Assembly (NCBI GenBank): GCA_020634415.1
Contig: JACKBT010000044.1
Location: 1 to 38,356 of the forward strand
Length of the DNA: 38,356 nucleotides
Source: Ardenticatenaceae bacterium
Lineage (GTDB): Bacteria; Chloroflexota; Anaerolineae; Promineifilales; Promineifilaceae
Direction: 5' to 3'
Position numbers and translations under genes: made by a program. The notes beneath the pieces were generated by a model that made no database searches, was not told the DNA's origin, and saw only the letters and a list, made by a program, of their open reading frames with translations. Shown here piece by piece: positions 15,158-22,765 of this stretch (the stretch's first letter is position 1; every line of letters begins with the position of its first letter).

Positions 15158-17191
15158 TTACTCCGACGGCTCAATCAGCAAATACCCCGTCATTTCCAGG
15201 TGCAGAGCTGAGCAGAATTCCGTGCAGTAATAAGAGAAAACGCCATCATCCGTCGCATCAAACTCGAAGGTAGTCGCTTCACCCGGTTCAATGCTCAAGT
15301 TAATGTTGTACATGGGGATGGAGAAACCATGCGTGGCATCATAGGCCCGCTCCACATTGGTGATGTGCCAGATAACGTGATCCCCCTGTTTGATTTCCAC
15401 ATGTTCGGGGGTGAAGTGGCTGCGAACGGCCGTCATCCAAATCTCCACCACATTGCCATTGCGCTCAATCCGCTCCTCACCCGGCAGCACCGCATTCGGG
15501 TCCTTCGACTGCGTATGCGGATTCCAGCCCACCTCAGGATACACCTCCCAGGCTTGAATCTTGTCCGCCTTGATGATTTGGGCATAGTGCGGCTCCCCAT
15601 CCGGCAGCGGCATATCATACAAAACCGGCATCGTCGTGCCACTGCCCCCAATATCCAGCAGTTGGAAATTCTGCGGCAGCAGCGGCCCCACATTATAGAA
15701 CCGATCCACCGCCCACTTATTCAGCGACACCAGATATTGCCCATCGGGACTAACCGTATCCCCCTCCGCCGCCGCAATGTGGCCCACGTTGTAATGCACA
15801 CTCGTCTTCGTCACCAGCGACCAGGGTGGATCATCATTCAGCTCATCATAGGCCCCACCCAACGACCAGCGGGCAACGGCCGAATCCAAGAACAGGCTGG
15901 TATAAGCGTAACCCTGATTATCAAACTGGGTGTGCAGCGGCCCCAAGCCCAACTCCACCTGCGCCTCAACCACCGCATCAAACTCCAACACCGGCACACC
16001 ATAATCATCAGGCGTGTATTTGCCATCGTTAATGGCCGCCTGGATTTTGTCGAAGCTGTAAATGGTCACATGGGGATCAAGCTTGCCGGAGATGACAAAA
16101 TATTCACCACCGGGCGAGACATCTACGCCATGCGGGCTTTTGGGTTCGGGAGCAAAATACAGCAGATTTTCGGCGATGGCTGTGTCCAATGAGATCACGT
16201 TGAAGCCGTTCACTGCCATCGTTTTGCCACTGGCGGCTACTTCCACCGCCTTATCCAGGTTGATGATGTGCAAATAATCCATGTCCCGCTGCGACGCACC
16301 CGACTCAAAGGGAGCCGCGCCGCCTTCGACACCACCGGTCGCCATTTCGGTATTGAAGGAGTTGCAAAAGACCCAGCCCTCGCTGACCAATTTGCCCGCG
16401 TCGCATAAATCTTGCCAGTAAGGCGGCAGTTCCATAGCAAAGGATTGGTCGGGGAGAATACGGCCGTTTTCCCTATCAAACTTCCAAAACGTCACCATCC
16501 CCCGGTAATCCTCAGCGTAATTCTCCAACGAGCTGTACTCGGCCCCCAAAGGCGCAGCATACTGCCCGCCCTCAATAATCCACTCCGTATCCGGCGTCAC
16601 CATCGTGCCGCCATGATCATTCAAAGCGATGGGATTCTTGATAATCTGCTTCGTCTCAAAATCACGCAGATCAATCACGGCCACACGAGCGTTGGCCTTG
16701 TCATTAATAAACAAAAATTGCCCATCATACTCACCGGCCGTTTCACTCAGGGCTGGATGATGGGTGTCTGCCCAAGTCACCTCATGCCCATTGACATTGC
16801 CCTGGGCCAAAACTTCCATCGTATCCTGTGCGCCATACCCCCAGCCCTGCCAGGGTTCAGGCGTAAAGACGGCAATCGTCTTCAACAAACGCATCGAGGG
16901 CAGGCCAATCACAAAGACCTGCCCCGCATGGCCGCCAGAGGCGAACATGATGTAATCATCGTGCCGCCCGGTGGGCATATAGGTTTTCAAGGCCGCAGCC
17001 ACATCGTCGGGGGTCAGGCCGCGTGCTTCGGCAATGGCACTGGCATCAACTGACAGACCGTCAGCAGCTTCGGTGTTGGTATTGGCCGTGCCTGCCCCAT
17101 CGCGGCAGCTTGTAAACAAGGCCACTGCCGCCGCAAGCAAAACAACCAATACCAACCAAAGGGTATATTTGGGTTTCTTTTCCAGCTTCAT
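15158..17191 (-). CDS. nosZ: NosZ, nitrous oxide reductase (clade II type, lipoprotein)
   Basis: This enzyme reduces N2O to N2 on the outer face of the membrane. The N-terminal signal is Sec-like (no twin Arg), ending in the lipobox-like 'LFTSC', so the mature protein is probably lipid-anchored. The beta-propeller carries CuZ ligand candidates such as 'DTHHP' (about 146 counting from the 17197 ATG), 'NDHGGT', 'SPHGVD', 'GPLHTQ', 'VGHIAAAEGD' and 'EPHYAQ'. The cupredoxin domain at the C-terminus has the CuA pattern Cys-x3-Cys-x3-His-x2-Met in 'YYCTEFCSALHLEM', with a further His at 'THGFSIP'. Lack of a Tat signal and the gene neighbours place it in clade II. Two ATGs are possible: GGAG is 2 bases from the one at 17197 and 8 from that at 17191, so 17191 is preferred (677 residues). 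Confidence 0.96.
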   Translation of the reverse strand: MKLEKKPKYTLWLVLVVLLAAAVALFTSCRDGAGTANTNTEAADGLSVDASAIAEARGLTPDDVAAALKTYMPTGRHDDYIMFASGGHAGQVFVIGLPSMRLLKTIAVFTPEPWQGWGYGAQDTMEVLAQGNVNGHEVTWADTHHPALSETAGEYDGQFLFINDKANARVAVIDLRDFETKQIIKNPIALNDHGGTMVTPDTEWIIEGGQYAAPLGAEYSSLENYAEDYRGMVTFWKFDRENGRILPDQSFAMELPPYWQDLCDAGKLVSEGWVFCNSFNTEMATGGVEGGAAPFESGASQRDMDYLHIINLDKAVEVAASGKTMAVNGFNVISLDTAIAENLLYFAPEPKSPHGVDVSPGGEYFVISGKLDPHVTIYSFDKIQAAINDGKYTPDDYGVPVLEFDAVVEAQVELGLGPLHTQFDNQGYAYTSLFLDSAVARWSLGGAYDELNDDPPWSLVTKTSVHYNVGHIAAAEGDTVSPDGQYLVSLNKWAVDRFYNVGPLLPQNFQLLDIGGSGTTMPVLYDMPLPDGEPHYAQIIKADKIQAWEVYPEVGWNPHTQSKDPNAVLPGEERIERNGNVVEIWMTAVRSHFTPEHVEIKQGDHVIWHITNVERAYDATHGFSIPMYNINLSIEPGEATTFEFDATDDGVFSYYCTEFCSALHLEMTGYLLIEPSE

Positions 17192-17198
17192 CCGCATG

Positions 17199-17208
17199 TC
17201 TCCTTTCT
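17199..17208 (-). promoter_or_regulatory. Ribosome binding site of nosZ
   Basis: The minus strand reads AGAAAGGAGA here. It is too close to the ATG at 17197 and well spaced for the ATG at 17191. A remnant of MITE family A begins only about 8 bases further upstream, so the element lies in the 5' leader or promoter of nosZ. Confidence 0.7.
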
Positions 17209-17215
17209 AAGATTT

Positions 17216-17304
17216 GAGTCGTAGTCGCGGTATCCTTACCGCGTCCCCAGAGGCGCGAAAGGGATTTCGCGGCTACAAATTGGGTTTCTCCAACAACCTG
17301 CTAG
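17216..17304 (-). repeat. MITE-like repeat family A, copy 3 (truncated, inverted)
   Basis: Read on the minus strand from 17304 it begins CTAGCAGGTTGTTGGA, like the other family A copies. It contains the same GCGAAA/TTTCGC and GCGGTA/TACCGC hairpins with a few changes, but the second terminus is missing near nosZ. More diverged than the other two, it is probably older. Confidence 0.75.
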
Positions 17305-17403
17305 CGAGGCTGTTTCTATGAAGCTTAAGGGGAAAGCGAACGGCCGTCTTTGCAATTTTGCAAACAAGGCGAGGCATGGTTCAAATGAGCTTTACAAGTT
17401 GTA

Positions 17404-17448
17404 GAACGATTTTGCAAATCGTTCTCTGGGCGATTTGCAAAATCGCCC
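17404..17448. repeat. Twin palindromes in the nosZ upstream region
   Basis: Two near-perfect palindromes stand side by side. GAACGATTTT/AAATCGTTC occupies 17404-17424 and GGGCGATTT/AAATCGCCC occupies 17428-17448. They share the core CGATTT-GCAAA with each other, with 6624-6644, and with the centre of MITE family B (GGGCGATTTTCAAAATCGCCC-like). They lie between the regulator gene and nosZ. They are probably remnants of a foldback element rather than an operator, but position leaves a regulatory role open. Confidence 0.65.
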
Positions 17449-17546
17449 TACAAGTGTCAAGCTAAATTTCTGGGTTTTGAACCATGCCCAAGGTGAAGAT
17501 GGCAAATCAATTGGCGGCAGCGACTATGAAACTTGTTCGGGACTTT

Positions 17547-17601
17547 GGGAGACTGGAGACTAGAGACTGTCCAGTCTACAATCTCCAATCTCCAGTCTCC
17601 C
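17547..17601 (-). terminator. Foldback just after the Crp/Fnr gene
   Basis: GGGAGACTGGAGA (17547-17559) is complementary to 17589-17601, and the loop carries more copies of the same GAGACT unit, so a long hairpin can form. It begins 12 bases after the stop of the minus-strand regulator gene, where a terminator would be expected. No clear T-run follows, so the call is tentative. Confidence 0.45.
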
Positions 17602-17613
17602 CCAACTCAGAAG

Positions 17614-18333
17614 TTACTTTTCCACAGATTTTGCGGCTGGCAAATCCTCAGCAATCATCACCAGATCATGGGCTTTGCACAAAATTACCTGCATCCGACG
17701 GGTACTGATCAACCCTTGCTGCTCCCACTTGCTCAAAATGCGGCTGGCATTATACAGATTTGTTCCCGTCATCTCGGCCAAGTCCTGCCGCGAGAGAGGC
17801 ATATCAATCAACACACCTTCCGGCACGCGCTTGCCAAACTGGCGCACCAGGCGCAGCAAGGCTCGCGCCACCCGCTGCTCCACCCGCTGCGTGGCTACCT
17901 CCTGAAAGCGGGTCTGTAACCAGGCAAAACGCTGCCCGATCATCTCAATGCCATTGAGGGCCAGTTGGGGGTATTGCAGCATAAGCTGCTTCATGGCGGC
18001 GCGATCCCAGGCAACGGCCGTACACGCCTCCATCGCCTCCGCCGACAAGGGGTAGGGCATATTGATCAAGGCCACAATGATGCCCAAGCCATCACCTGGC
18101 CCAAAATAGTTCACAATCACCTGCTCCCCCTCCGGTGTCACCTGCGTCAGCTTCACCCGCCCCGCCGCCATCACATACAACATGGCGGCATCCTCCCCCT
18201 GGTGGAAGAAGTAATCACCCTGGCGCACCTGATGGACATGGGCAGAAGCCAATATCGCCTCACACTTAGCCTGGTTCAATCCCTTAAACAGCGGACTGGT
18301 TAGAATGGACTGCCTCACAGTGGGTTCAAACAT
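17614..18333 (-). CDS. Crp/Fnr family transcriptional regulator, likely of the nos genes
   Basis: The 239-residue protein has an N-terminal cyclic-nucleotide-binding-like beta-roll (about 15-125; 'GDYFFHQGEDAAMLYVMAAGRVKL') and a dimer helix near 130-155. A C-terminal winged helix contains 'PLSRQDLAEMTGTNLYNASRILSKWEQQGLI', the recognition helix region. The N-terminal cysteine cluster of FNR is absent, and the cAMP-binding Arg-Ser pair is not evident. This fits the DNR/NnrR branch, which senses NO through haem, although haem binding cannot be read from sequence. It is the first gene upstream of nosZ in the same direction, 422 bases away, and divergent from the SARP-like gene. A role in controlling nos expression is an inference from position and family. 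Confidence 0.88.
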   Translation of the reverse strand: MFEPTVRQSILTSPLFKGLNQAKCEAILASAHVHQVRQGDYFFHQGEDAAMLYVMAAGRVKLTQVTPEGEQVIVNYFGPGDGLGIIVALINMPYPLSAEAMEACTAVAWDRAAMKQLMLQYPQLALNGIEMIGQRFAWLQTRFQEVATQRVEQRVARALLRLVRQFGKRVPEGVLIDMPLSRQDLAEMTGTNLYNASRILSKWEQQGLISTRRMQVILCKAHDLVMIAEDLPAAKSVEK

Positions 18334-18464
18334 AGCTGCAATGATAACAAATTCTGTAAAGGTAAAAACAGCTTGTGGCTATACTCGCCCTGTGATTGCC
18401 GCTTGCTTTGGTTATGTGAATATGGCACTATGCTGCCGATGAGTAAAATAGTTATGGAGGAGGC

Positions 18465-21400
18465 ATGGTAGAAAAAATAGGGCTGCGGTTGTTGGGGGGG
18501 ATGCAAATTGGCCTTGATGTTTCTTTGCGCCGCAAAAATAGGGCTATGTTGGCCTATCTGGCTTTGGCGGCGCGGCCAGTGGCCCGGCGGGAACTGGCCG
18601 CGCTCTTTTGCCAGGCGGCGGCCGACCCCCAACACACGCTGCGTTTGAGTTTAAGCCGTTTGCGCCGGGCGTTGGGTAAAGCGGCATTGGTGGAAGAGGG
18701 GGACACGGTGTGGCTGGGGTTGGACTATTTTGAGACGGATTTTGTGCCTTTTCAGCAGGTTTTGTCGCCGACGGTGTTGGAGGATGTGCCGGTTGACACG
18801 TTGGCGCAGAGTGTCTCTGTGTATCGGGGGGAGTTTTTGGCTGGTTTTTGGCTGCCGGATGCGCCGGAGTTTGAGATGTGGCTGTTGGGGCAGCGCAGCT
18901 ATTGGCAGCAGTTGTATGAGCGGGGTGCGCTGGCTCTGATCAAACGCTTGCGGGCCGCTGGGCAGTATGCAACGGCCGTTCCCCTGGCCCAAAAGCTGGT
19001 GCAGCAAAACGCCCTGCTGGAAGAAGCCCAGTACCAACTCATCTGGCTGTATGCGCAGACAGCGCAGCGCAGTGCCGCCATTGCCCAATTCGAGCAGTGC
19101 CAGACGATTTTGCAGCAGGAGTTGGCCGTTGCCCCTTCACCCGATTTGCAGGCCCTGTATGCCGATATTCTAGCAGGCCGCTTGAGCCGCCTGCCCCCCA
19201 GTGCCTCACGCCCGCCCCGCGCCGCCTTGTCGGACGCGCAGGCGGCTGATTTTGTGGGCCGGGCCGAGGAGTGGGCGCGGTTACAGGCGTTGTGGCAGGC
19301 GGCACAGCAGGGAAACGGCCGTGCGCTGCTCATCACTGCCCCTGCTGGAGGCGGCAAAACCCGGCTGGTGTATGAATGGGCACAGCAATTGCCCCCGGCC
19401 TTGTTTGTGCAGGGAGCCTGTTACGAATCCACGCGCACGTTGGCCTATCACCCCTGGCTCAAGATATTGTCCCAACTGCACCAAAGTCTGGGCGCGGCCC
19501 TCATCAAAACCTTGCCTGCGCCCTGGCTGGATGCGTTGTCGCGCCTTTTGCCGGATGTTGCCAGCCACACTGGCTCTGGCGGTGCGGGCGAGCAGATGGA
19601 ACTGTTTACGGCCGTTCACGCTCTGCTCAGTCTGGCCCCGCAGCCTTTGCTTTTGTTTGTGGATGATTGGCAGTGGGCTGATGCGGCCTCGCTGCAACTG
19701 TGCCATTTTCTGGTGGAGCGGCAAACGCCGCTGCTGTTGGTGGGGGCCTATCGCCCGGAGGAGGCTGAGGATAACCCGGCCTTGTTGACGCTGCTGCAAG
19801 ATTGGCAGCGGCGGCAGGATATTGTGACGCTGTCGTTGGAGCCGCTGTCGGCAGCGGCCGTTAGCCAGCTTATCAACCGCTTATGGCCGCATCTGCCACC
19901 CGGCTATCGGGAGCCACATTTGCGGGATCGGCTGCTCCAGGCGACGGGGGGCAATCCGCTTTTTGTTAACGAAATTGTGCGCGAACTGGCGGGCAGCCTC
20001 CATTTGCCGGAAGCCCTGCCCGTGCCGCCCAGTTTGCGCGATCTGATTCAGCGTCGTTTGCGCCAACTGCCCGTTAACGGCCGTCAGGTTTTGGAATCGC
20101 TGGCTATTTTGGAGCAGCCAGCCACCTTTGACCTGGTGCAGCAGATTAGTGCGCGGAGTGAGGAGGAGACGCTGCTGGCGATTGAGTCGGGGCTGCGCTG
20201 GCGGCTGCTGCGGATGGGGGAGCAGCACCGGGTGGAATATGGTCATGATTTGATGCGTCAGGCGGTTTGGCAGCAGATGAGTCTGCTGCGGCGGCGGCTG
20301 CTGCATCGGCGAACGGCCGTTGCCCTGGGCCAACAGCCCACGCCCGCGGCGACGCTGGCTTATCACTGGCATCATGCTGGTGATGAGGGGCAGGAGGGGC
20401 ATTATGCGGCTTTGGCGGGAGAAGCGGCGGCGGCGCAGTTGGCCCATGAGGAGGCGGTGCAATATTTGCAGCGGGCGCGGCTGCTGCTGCGGGACGGGGC
20501 GCGGCAGGTGCAGGTGATGTTGGCGTTGGCGGGGGTGTGGCGGCTGAACGGCCGTTGGCCGGAGGCGGAAGCCATCTTGCGGGAAGCCCTGGCTCTGGTG
20601 GAAGAGGGTGGGCAAACGGCCGATGTGCAGGCGGCTTTGGGCAGTTTTTTGGCTGTGCGCAGCGAGTATGAGGAGGCTAAAGCCTGGCTGCAAGAGGCGC
20701 AGTTGGCCTATGAGGCGGCGGGTAATGGGGGGCGGCAGGCGCACGTGCTGGATGAATTGGGGATGATTTATTGGCGGCAGGGGGAGATGGCCCCGGCATT
20801 AGCTAATCTTCAGCAGGCACAAGCCCTGGCGCAGCAGGCGGGGGACAAGCTCATTATTGGCAAGGTGACGGGGAATTTGGGTGTTGTGTATTGGAGTTTG
20901 GGCAACTATGAGGCTGCTTTGCGCTGCCTGGAGGAGCGGCTGCGGTTGGCGGAGCAGTTGGGGGATCGGGTGGCGATTGGCAAGGCGGTGGGCAATATTG
21001 GCCTGGTCTATATGGAGCAGGGGCGGTATGTGCCGGCTTTGTTGAAGGCGATTGAAAAGTATGAGTTGGAAACGGAGTTGGGCAATCGGCGCAGTATGGG
21101 CATTGCCTTGGGCAATATGGGGTATGCCTATTTGCGCTGTGGGGCGTGGCGGCGGGCACTGCTTTGCCATGTGCGGCAGTTTGAAGTTGCTTTGGCGTTG
21201 GGGGATCGCTGGGGGATGACTTTGGCGGCGGCGAATATGCCGGATGTGATGATGGGGCAGAGGGAGTTTGCGGCGGCAGGGGCATTTTGGGAGCGGGTGA
21301 TTGTGTTGGCCCGTGCGTTGAATATTCCTTTTTATTTGTGTTCTTTTTTGAATAAGCAGGCGGTGGTGATGTGGCAGGCGGGTGATCTGGAGGGGGCGGT

Positions 21401-21827
21401 GGGGCTGTTGGCTGAGGCGTTGGCGGTGGCGCAGACGGTGGGGCGGCAGGAGGTGATTTTTGAGGCAACGGTGCGGCGCTGGCAGTGGTTGGTGGAGCAG
21501 GGGGTGTTGGCGGTGGAGACGGCCGTTTCTCATCTGCAAGGCGCTTTACAAGATTACACGGAGGTGTGGCAGCAAACGCGGCTGTGGGATGCTTTGTGGC
21601 AGTTGGATGCGGGGCGCACCGATTGGGGGCAGGCGGCGGCGGCGGGTTATCGCCAGCTTTACACCGAGCGGCCCGATTTTGAGTATCGGGTGCGGTATGA
21701 GGTGTTGACGGGGGAGCAACTGCCGGAGCCGCCGCTGCTGCCCCCGCTGCCGGTGGAGTTGGAGAAGGTGGTGGTGGATTTTACGGCCGTTTTGACCGAA
21801 CTCGATACGTTGATTCGCACACTATAA
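18465..21827 (+). CDS. SARP/BTAD-type regulator with AAA ATPase and TPR domains
   Basis: The 1120-residue protein begins with an OmpR-like winged helix (about 5-95; 'RKNRAMLAYLALAARPVARRELAALF') and a bacterial transcriptional activator domain (BTAD, about 100-245). An AAA/STAND-type ATPase follows from about 255: Walker A 'APAGGGKT' near 290, Walker B 'LLLFVDDWQWAD' near 395. The C-terminal 450 residues contain TPR repeats ('GNLGVVYWSLGNYEAALRCLEERLRLAEQLGD' is one unit). Such proteins are ATP-dependent activators; in actinomycetes they control antibiotic genes, but in Chloroflexota they occur widely without that link. GGAGGAGG just before the ATG supports the start. It is divergent from the Crp/Fnr gene across 131 bases. 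The target genes are unknown; the gene 43 bases downstream is a candidate partner. Confidence 0.9.
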   Translation: MVEKIGLRLLGGMQIGLDVSLRRKNRAMLAYLALAARPVARRELAALFCQAAADPQHTLRLSLSRLRRALGKAALVEEGDTVWLGLDYFETDFVPFQQVLSPTVLEDVPVDTLAQSVSVYRGEFLAGFWLPDAPEFEMWLLGQRSYWQQLYERGALALIKRLRAAGQYATAVPLAQKLVQQNALLEEAQYQLIWLYAQTAQRSAAIAQFEQCQTILQQELAVAPSPDLQALYADILAGRLSRLPPSASRPPRAALSDAQAADFVGRAEEWARLQALWQAAQQGNGRALLITAPAGGGKTRLVYEWAQQLPPALFVQGACYESTRTLAYHPWLKILSQLHQSLGAALIKTLPAPWLDALSRLLPDVASHTGSGGAGEQMELFTAVHALLSLAPQPLLLFVDDWQWADAASLQLCHFLVERQTPLLLVGAYRPEEAEDNPALLTLLQDWQRRQDIVTLSLEPLSAAAVSQLINRLWPHLPPGYREPHLRDRLLQATGGNPLFVNEIVRELAGSLHLPEALPVPPSLRDLIQRRLRQLPVNGRQVLESLAILEQPATFDLVQQISARSEEETLLAIESGLRWRLLRMGEQHRVEYGHDLMRQAVWQQMSLLRRRLLHRRTAVALGQQPTPAATLAYHWHHAGDEGQEGHYAALAGEAAAAQLAHEEAVQYLQRARLLLRDGARQVQVMLALAGVWRLNGRWPEAEAILREALALVEEGGQTADVQAALGSFLAVRSEYEEAKAWLQEAQLAYEAAGNGGRQAHVLDELGMIYWRQGEMAPALANLQQAQALAQQAGDKLIIGKVTGNLGVVYWSLGNYEAALRCLEERLRLAEQLGDRVAIGKAVGNIGLVYMEQGRYVPALLKAIEKYELETELGNRRSMGIALGNMGYAYLRCGAWRRALLCHVRQFEVALALGDRWGMTLAAANMPDVMMGQREFAAAGAFWERVIVLARALNIPFYLCSFLNKQAVVMWQAGDLEGAVGLLAEALAVAQTVGRQEVIFEATVRRWQWLVEQGVLAVETAVSHLQGALQDYTEVWQQTRLWDALWQLDAGRTDWGQAAAAGYRQLYTERPDFEYRVRYEVLTGEQLPEPPLLPPLPVELEKVVVDFTAVLTELDTLIRTL

Positions 21828-21872
21828 AGCGTGGATACGCTTTTGGATACGCCGTCATTGTAGGCTGGTGTG

Positions 21873-22259
21873 ATGCAACCAGAGGAGTTGATGGCGATGT
21901 TTGTGGCCGATCCGCTGACGGTGACTTTGGCTGAGGATGTGGTGCTGGCGGATTATGGTCAGGCGCGTGTGTATCACGGTTATGTGGCGACACGGGCGAT
22001 GCTGTCGGCTTACTTTGGGGCGGGGTGGGCTAACGGCCGTGTGGCGTATGACACGATGCTTTGTAATGAGGCCGTGTTTGTGCTGGCGGGGGTGTTAAAC
22101 GGCCGTCAACAAAGCCCCTTTTCCGGCATTCCCACTACCAACCGCTCTATCGCTCTCCCCATTTGCATTGTTTGCCAAACCAACGCTGCCTACATTCAGC
22201 ATATTGCTCTTTATTACGATGCTGGCACCTTGCTGCGCCAACTGGGTCTGGCACAGTAA
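21873..22259 (+). CDS. SnoaL-like (NTF2-fold) protein
   Basis: The protein has about 128 residues. The pattern 'VYHGYVATRAMLSAYFGAGW', then 'FSGIPTTNRSIALPICIVCQTNAAYIQHIALYYDAGTLLRQLGL', matches the SnoaL-like polyketide cyclase family, where 'GIPATGR' and 'YYD...LLxQLGL' are hallmarks. In most bacteria such proteins have no proven reaction; the fold provides a small ligand pocket. The start is uncertain: GTG 21870, ATG 21873, and ATG 21891 preceded by AGAGGAG are all in frame. It follows the SARP-like gene closely in the same direction, suggesting one transcript. There is no signal peptide. Confidence 0.75.
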   Translation: MQPEELMAMFVADPLTVTLAEDVVLADYGQARVYHGYVATRAMLSAYFGAGWANGRVAYDTMLCNEAVFVLAGVLNGRQQSPFSGIPTTNRSIALPICIVCQTNAAYIQHIALYYDAGTLLRQLGLAQ

Positions 22260-22287
22260 GGCGCACTTAGGCCCCAACTGTTAATAA

Positions 22288-22381
22288 GTGGAGTCTGGCG
22301 AATTTTATAATTCTCTCTGGTATGTGGGGCGATTTTCAAAATCGCCCTACTCTGGAAAACTCAAAAAACGCCAGTGTCCAG
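22288..22381. mobile_element. MITE-like element family B, copy 2
   Basis: This element is 94 bases, identical to 10526-10619 except for one base. Flanking direct repeats are TTAATAA (22281-22287, 22382-22388), or nine bases as GTTAATAAG if the outer G is counted. The exact duplication shows insertion by a transposase acting in trans. It lies 29 bases after the SnoaL-like gene. Confidence 0.9.
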
Positions 22382-22527
22382 TTAATAAGTATGGAATTGA
22401 TGGGCGAGCTTTAAGGTTTCTTGTCTCTTGGAAACGCAAAAGTTGTTTTGAATGAACTCTTAGACTATTCACGAATGTTAATTATCCAAAACGAATCGTA
22501 ATGGCCTCAAGCCAATCCCCAAAACTA

Positions 22528-22680
22528 TAGGGCGATTGCATACTCACCCTAAACGGCGGTTCAAACCGCAGCTACGACTACAAAGTCGGCCTACGCCGAC
22601 TATTTCCAGCCTGCGTAGGCGGGCTTTGTAATTGTAGACGCGAATTTATTCGCCCCAGAATTTAGTATGCAATCGCCCTA
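22528..22680. mobile_element. MITE-like element family C with perfect 17-bp ends
   Basis: TAGGGCGATTGCATACT (22528-22544) is exactly repeated in inverse at 22664-22680, enclosing 119 bases that include a long imperfect foldback (CTACAAAGTCGG ... GGGCTTTGTA). The direct repeat CCAAAACTA flanks it on both sides (22519-22527 and 22681-22689), a 9-base target duplication. There is no ORF of note. It is a textbook miniature inverted-repeat element; the parent transposon is not in the window. Confidence 0.93.
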
Positions 22681-22765
22681 CCAAAACTATCGCCTCAATG
22701 GGGTCATTATGGGGAGGATGGGCCTGTAGTCAGCGGGGAATAAAGGATGATTAGAAAAGGAGCAA

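Noticed and set aside
15329..16192. 287-codon frame on the plus strand across nosZ
   Set aside because: It is antisense to conserved NosZ sequence and its Ile/Arg/His-rich translation fits no family.
17198..17613. FNR/DNR box (TTGAT-N4-ATCAA) in front of nosZ
   Set aside because: I looked for it on both strands and found only fragments; no convincing symmetrical site can be claimed.
19881..21539. Two long frames opposite the SARP-like gene (19881-20744 and 20799-21539)
   Set aside because: Both give His/Pro/Gln/Arg-rich low-complexity translations antisense to well-formed ATPase and TPR sequence.
18465..22259. SARP-like regulator plus SnoaL-like gene as part of an antibiotic gene cluster
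   Set aside because: No polyketide, peptide or tailoring enzymes are nearby, and both families are common in Chloroflexota outside such clusters.
22551..22575. GGTTCAAACC resembling a tRNA T-loop
   Set aside because: It lies inside MITE family C; no acceptor, D or anticodon arms can be built around it.
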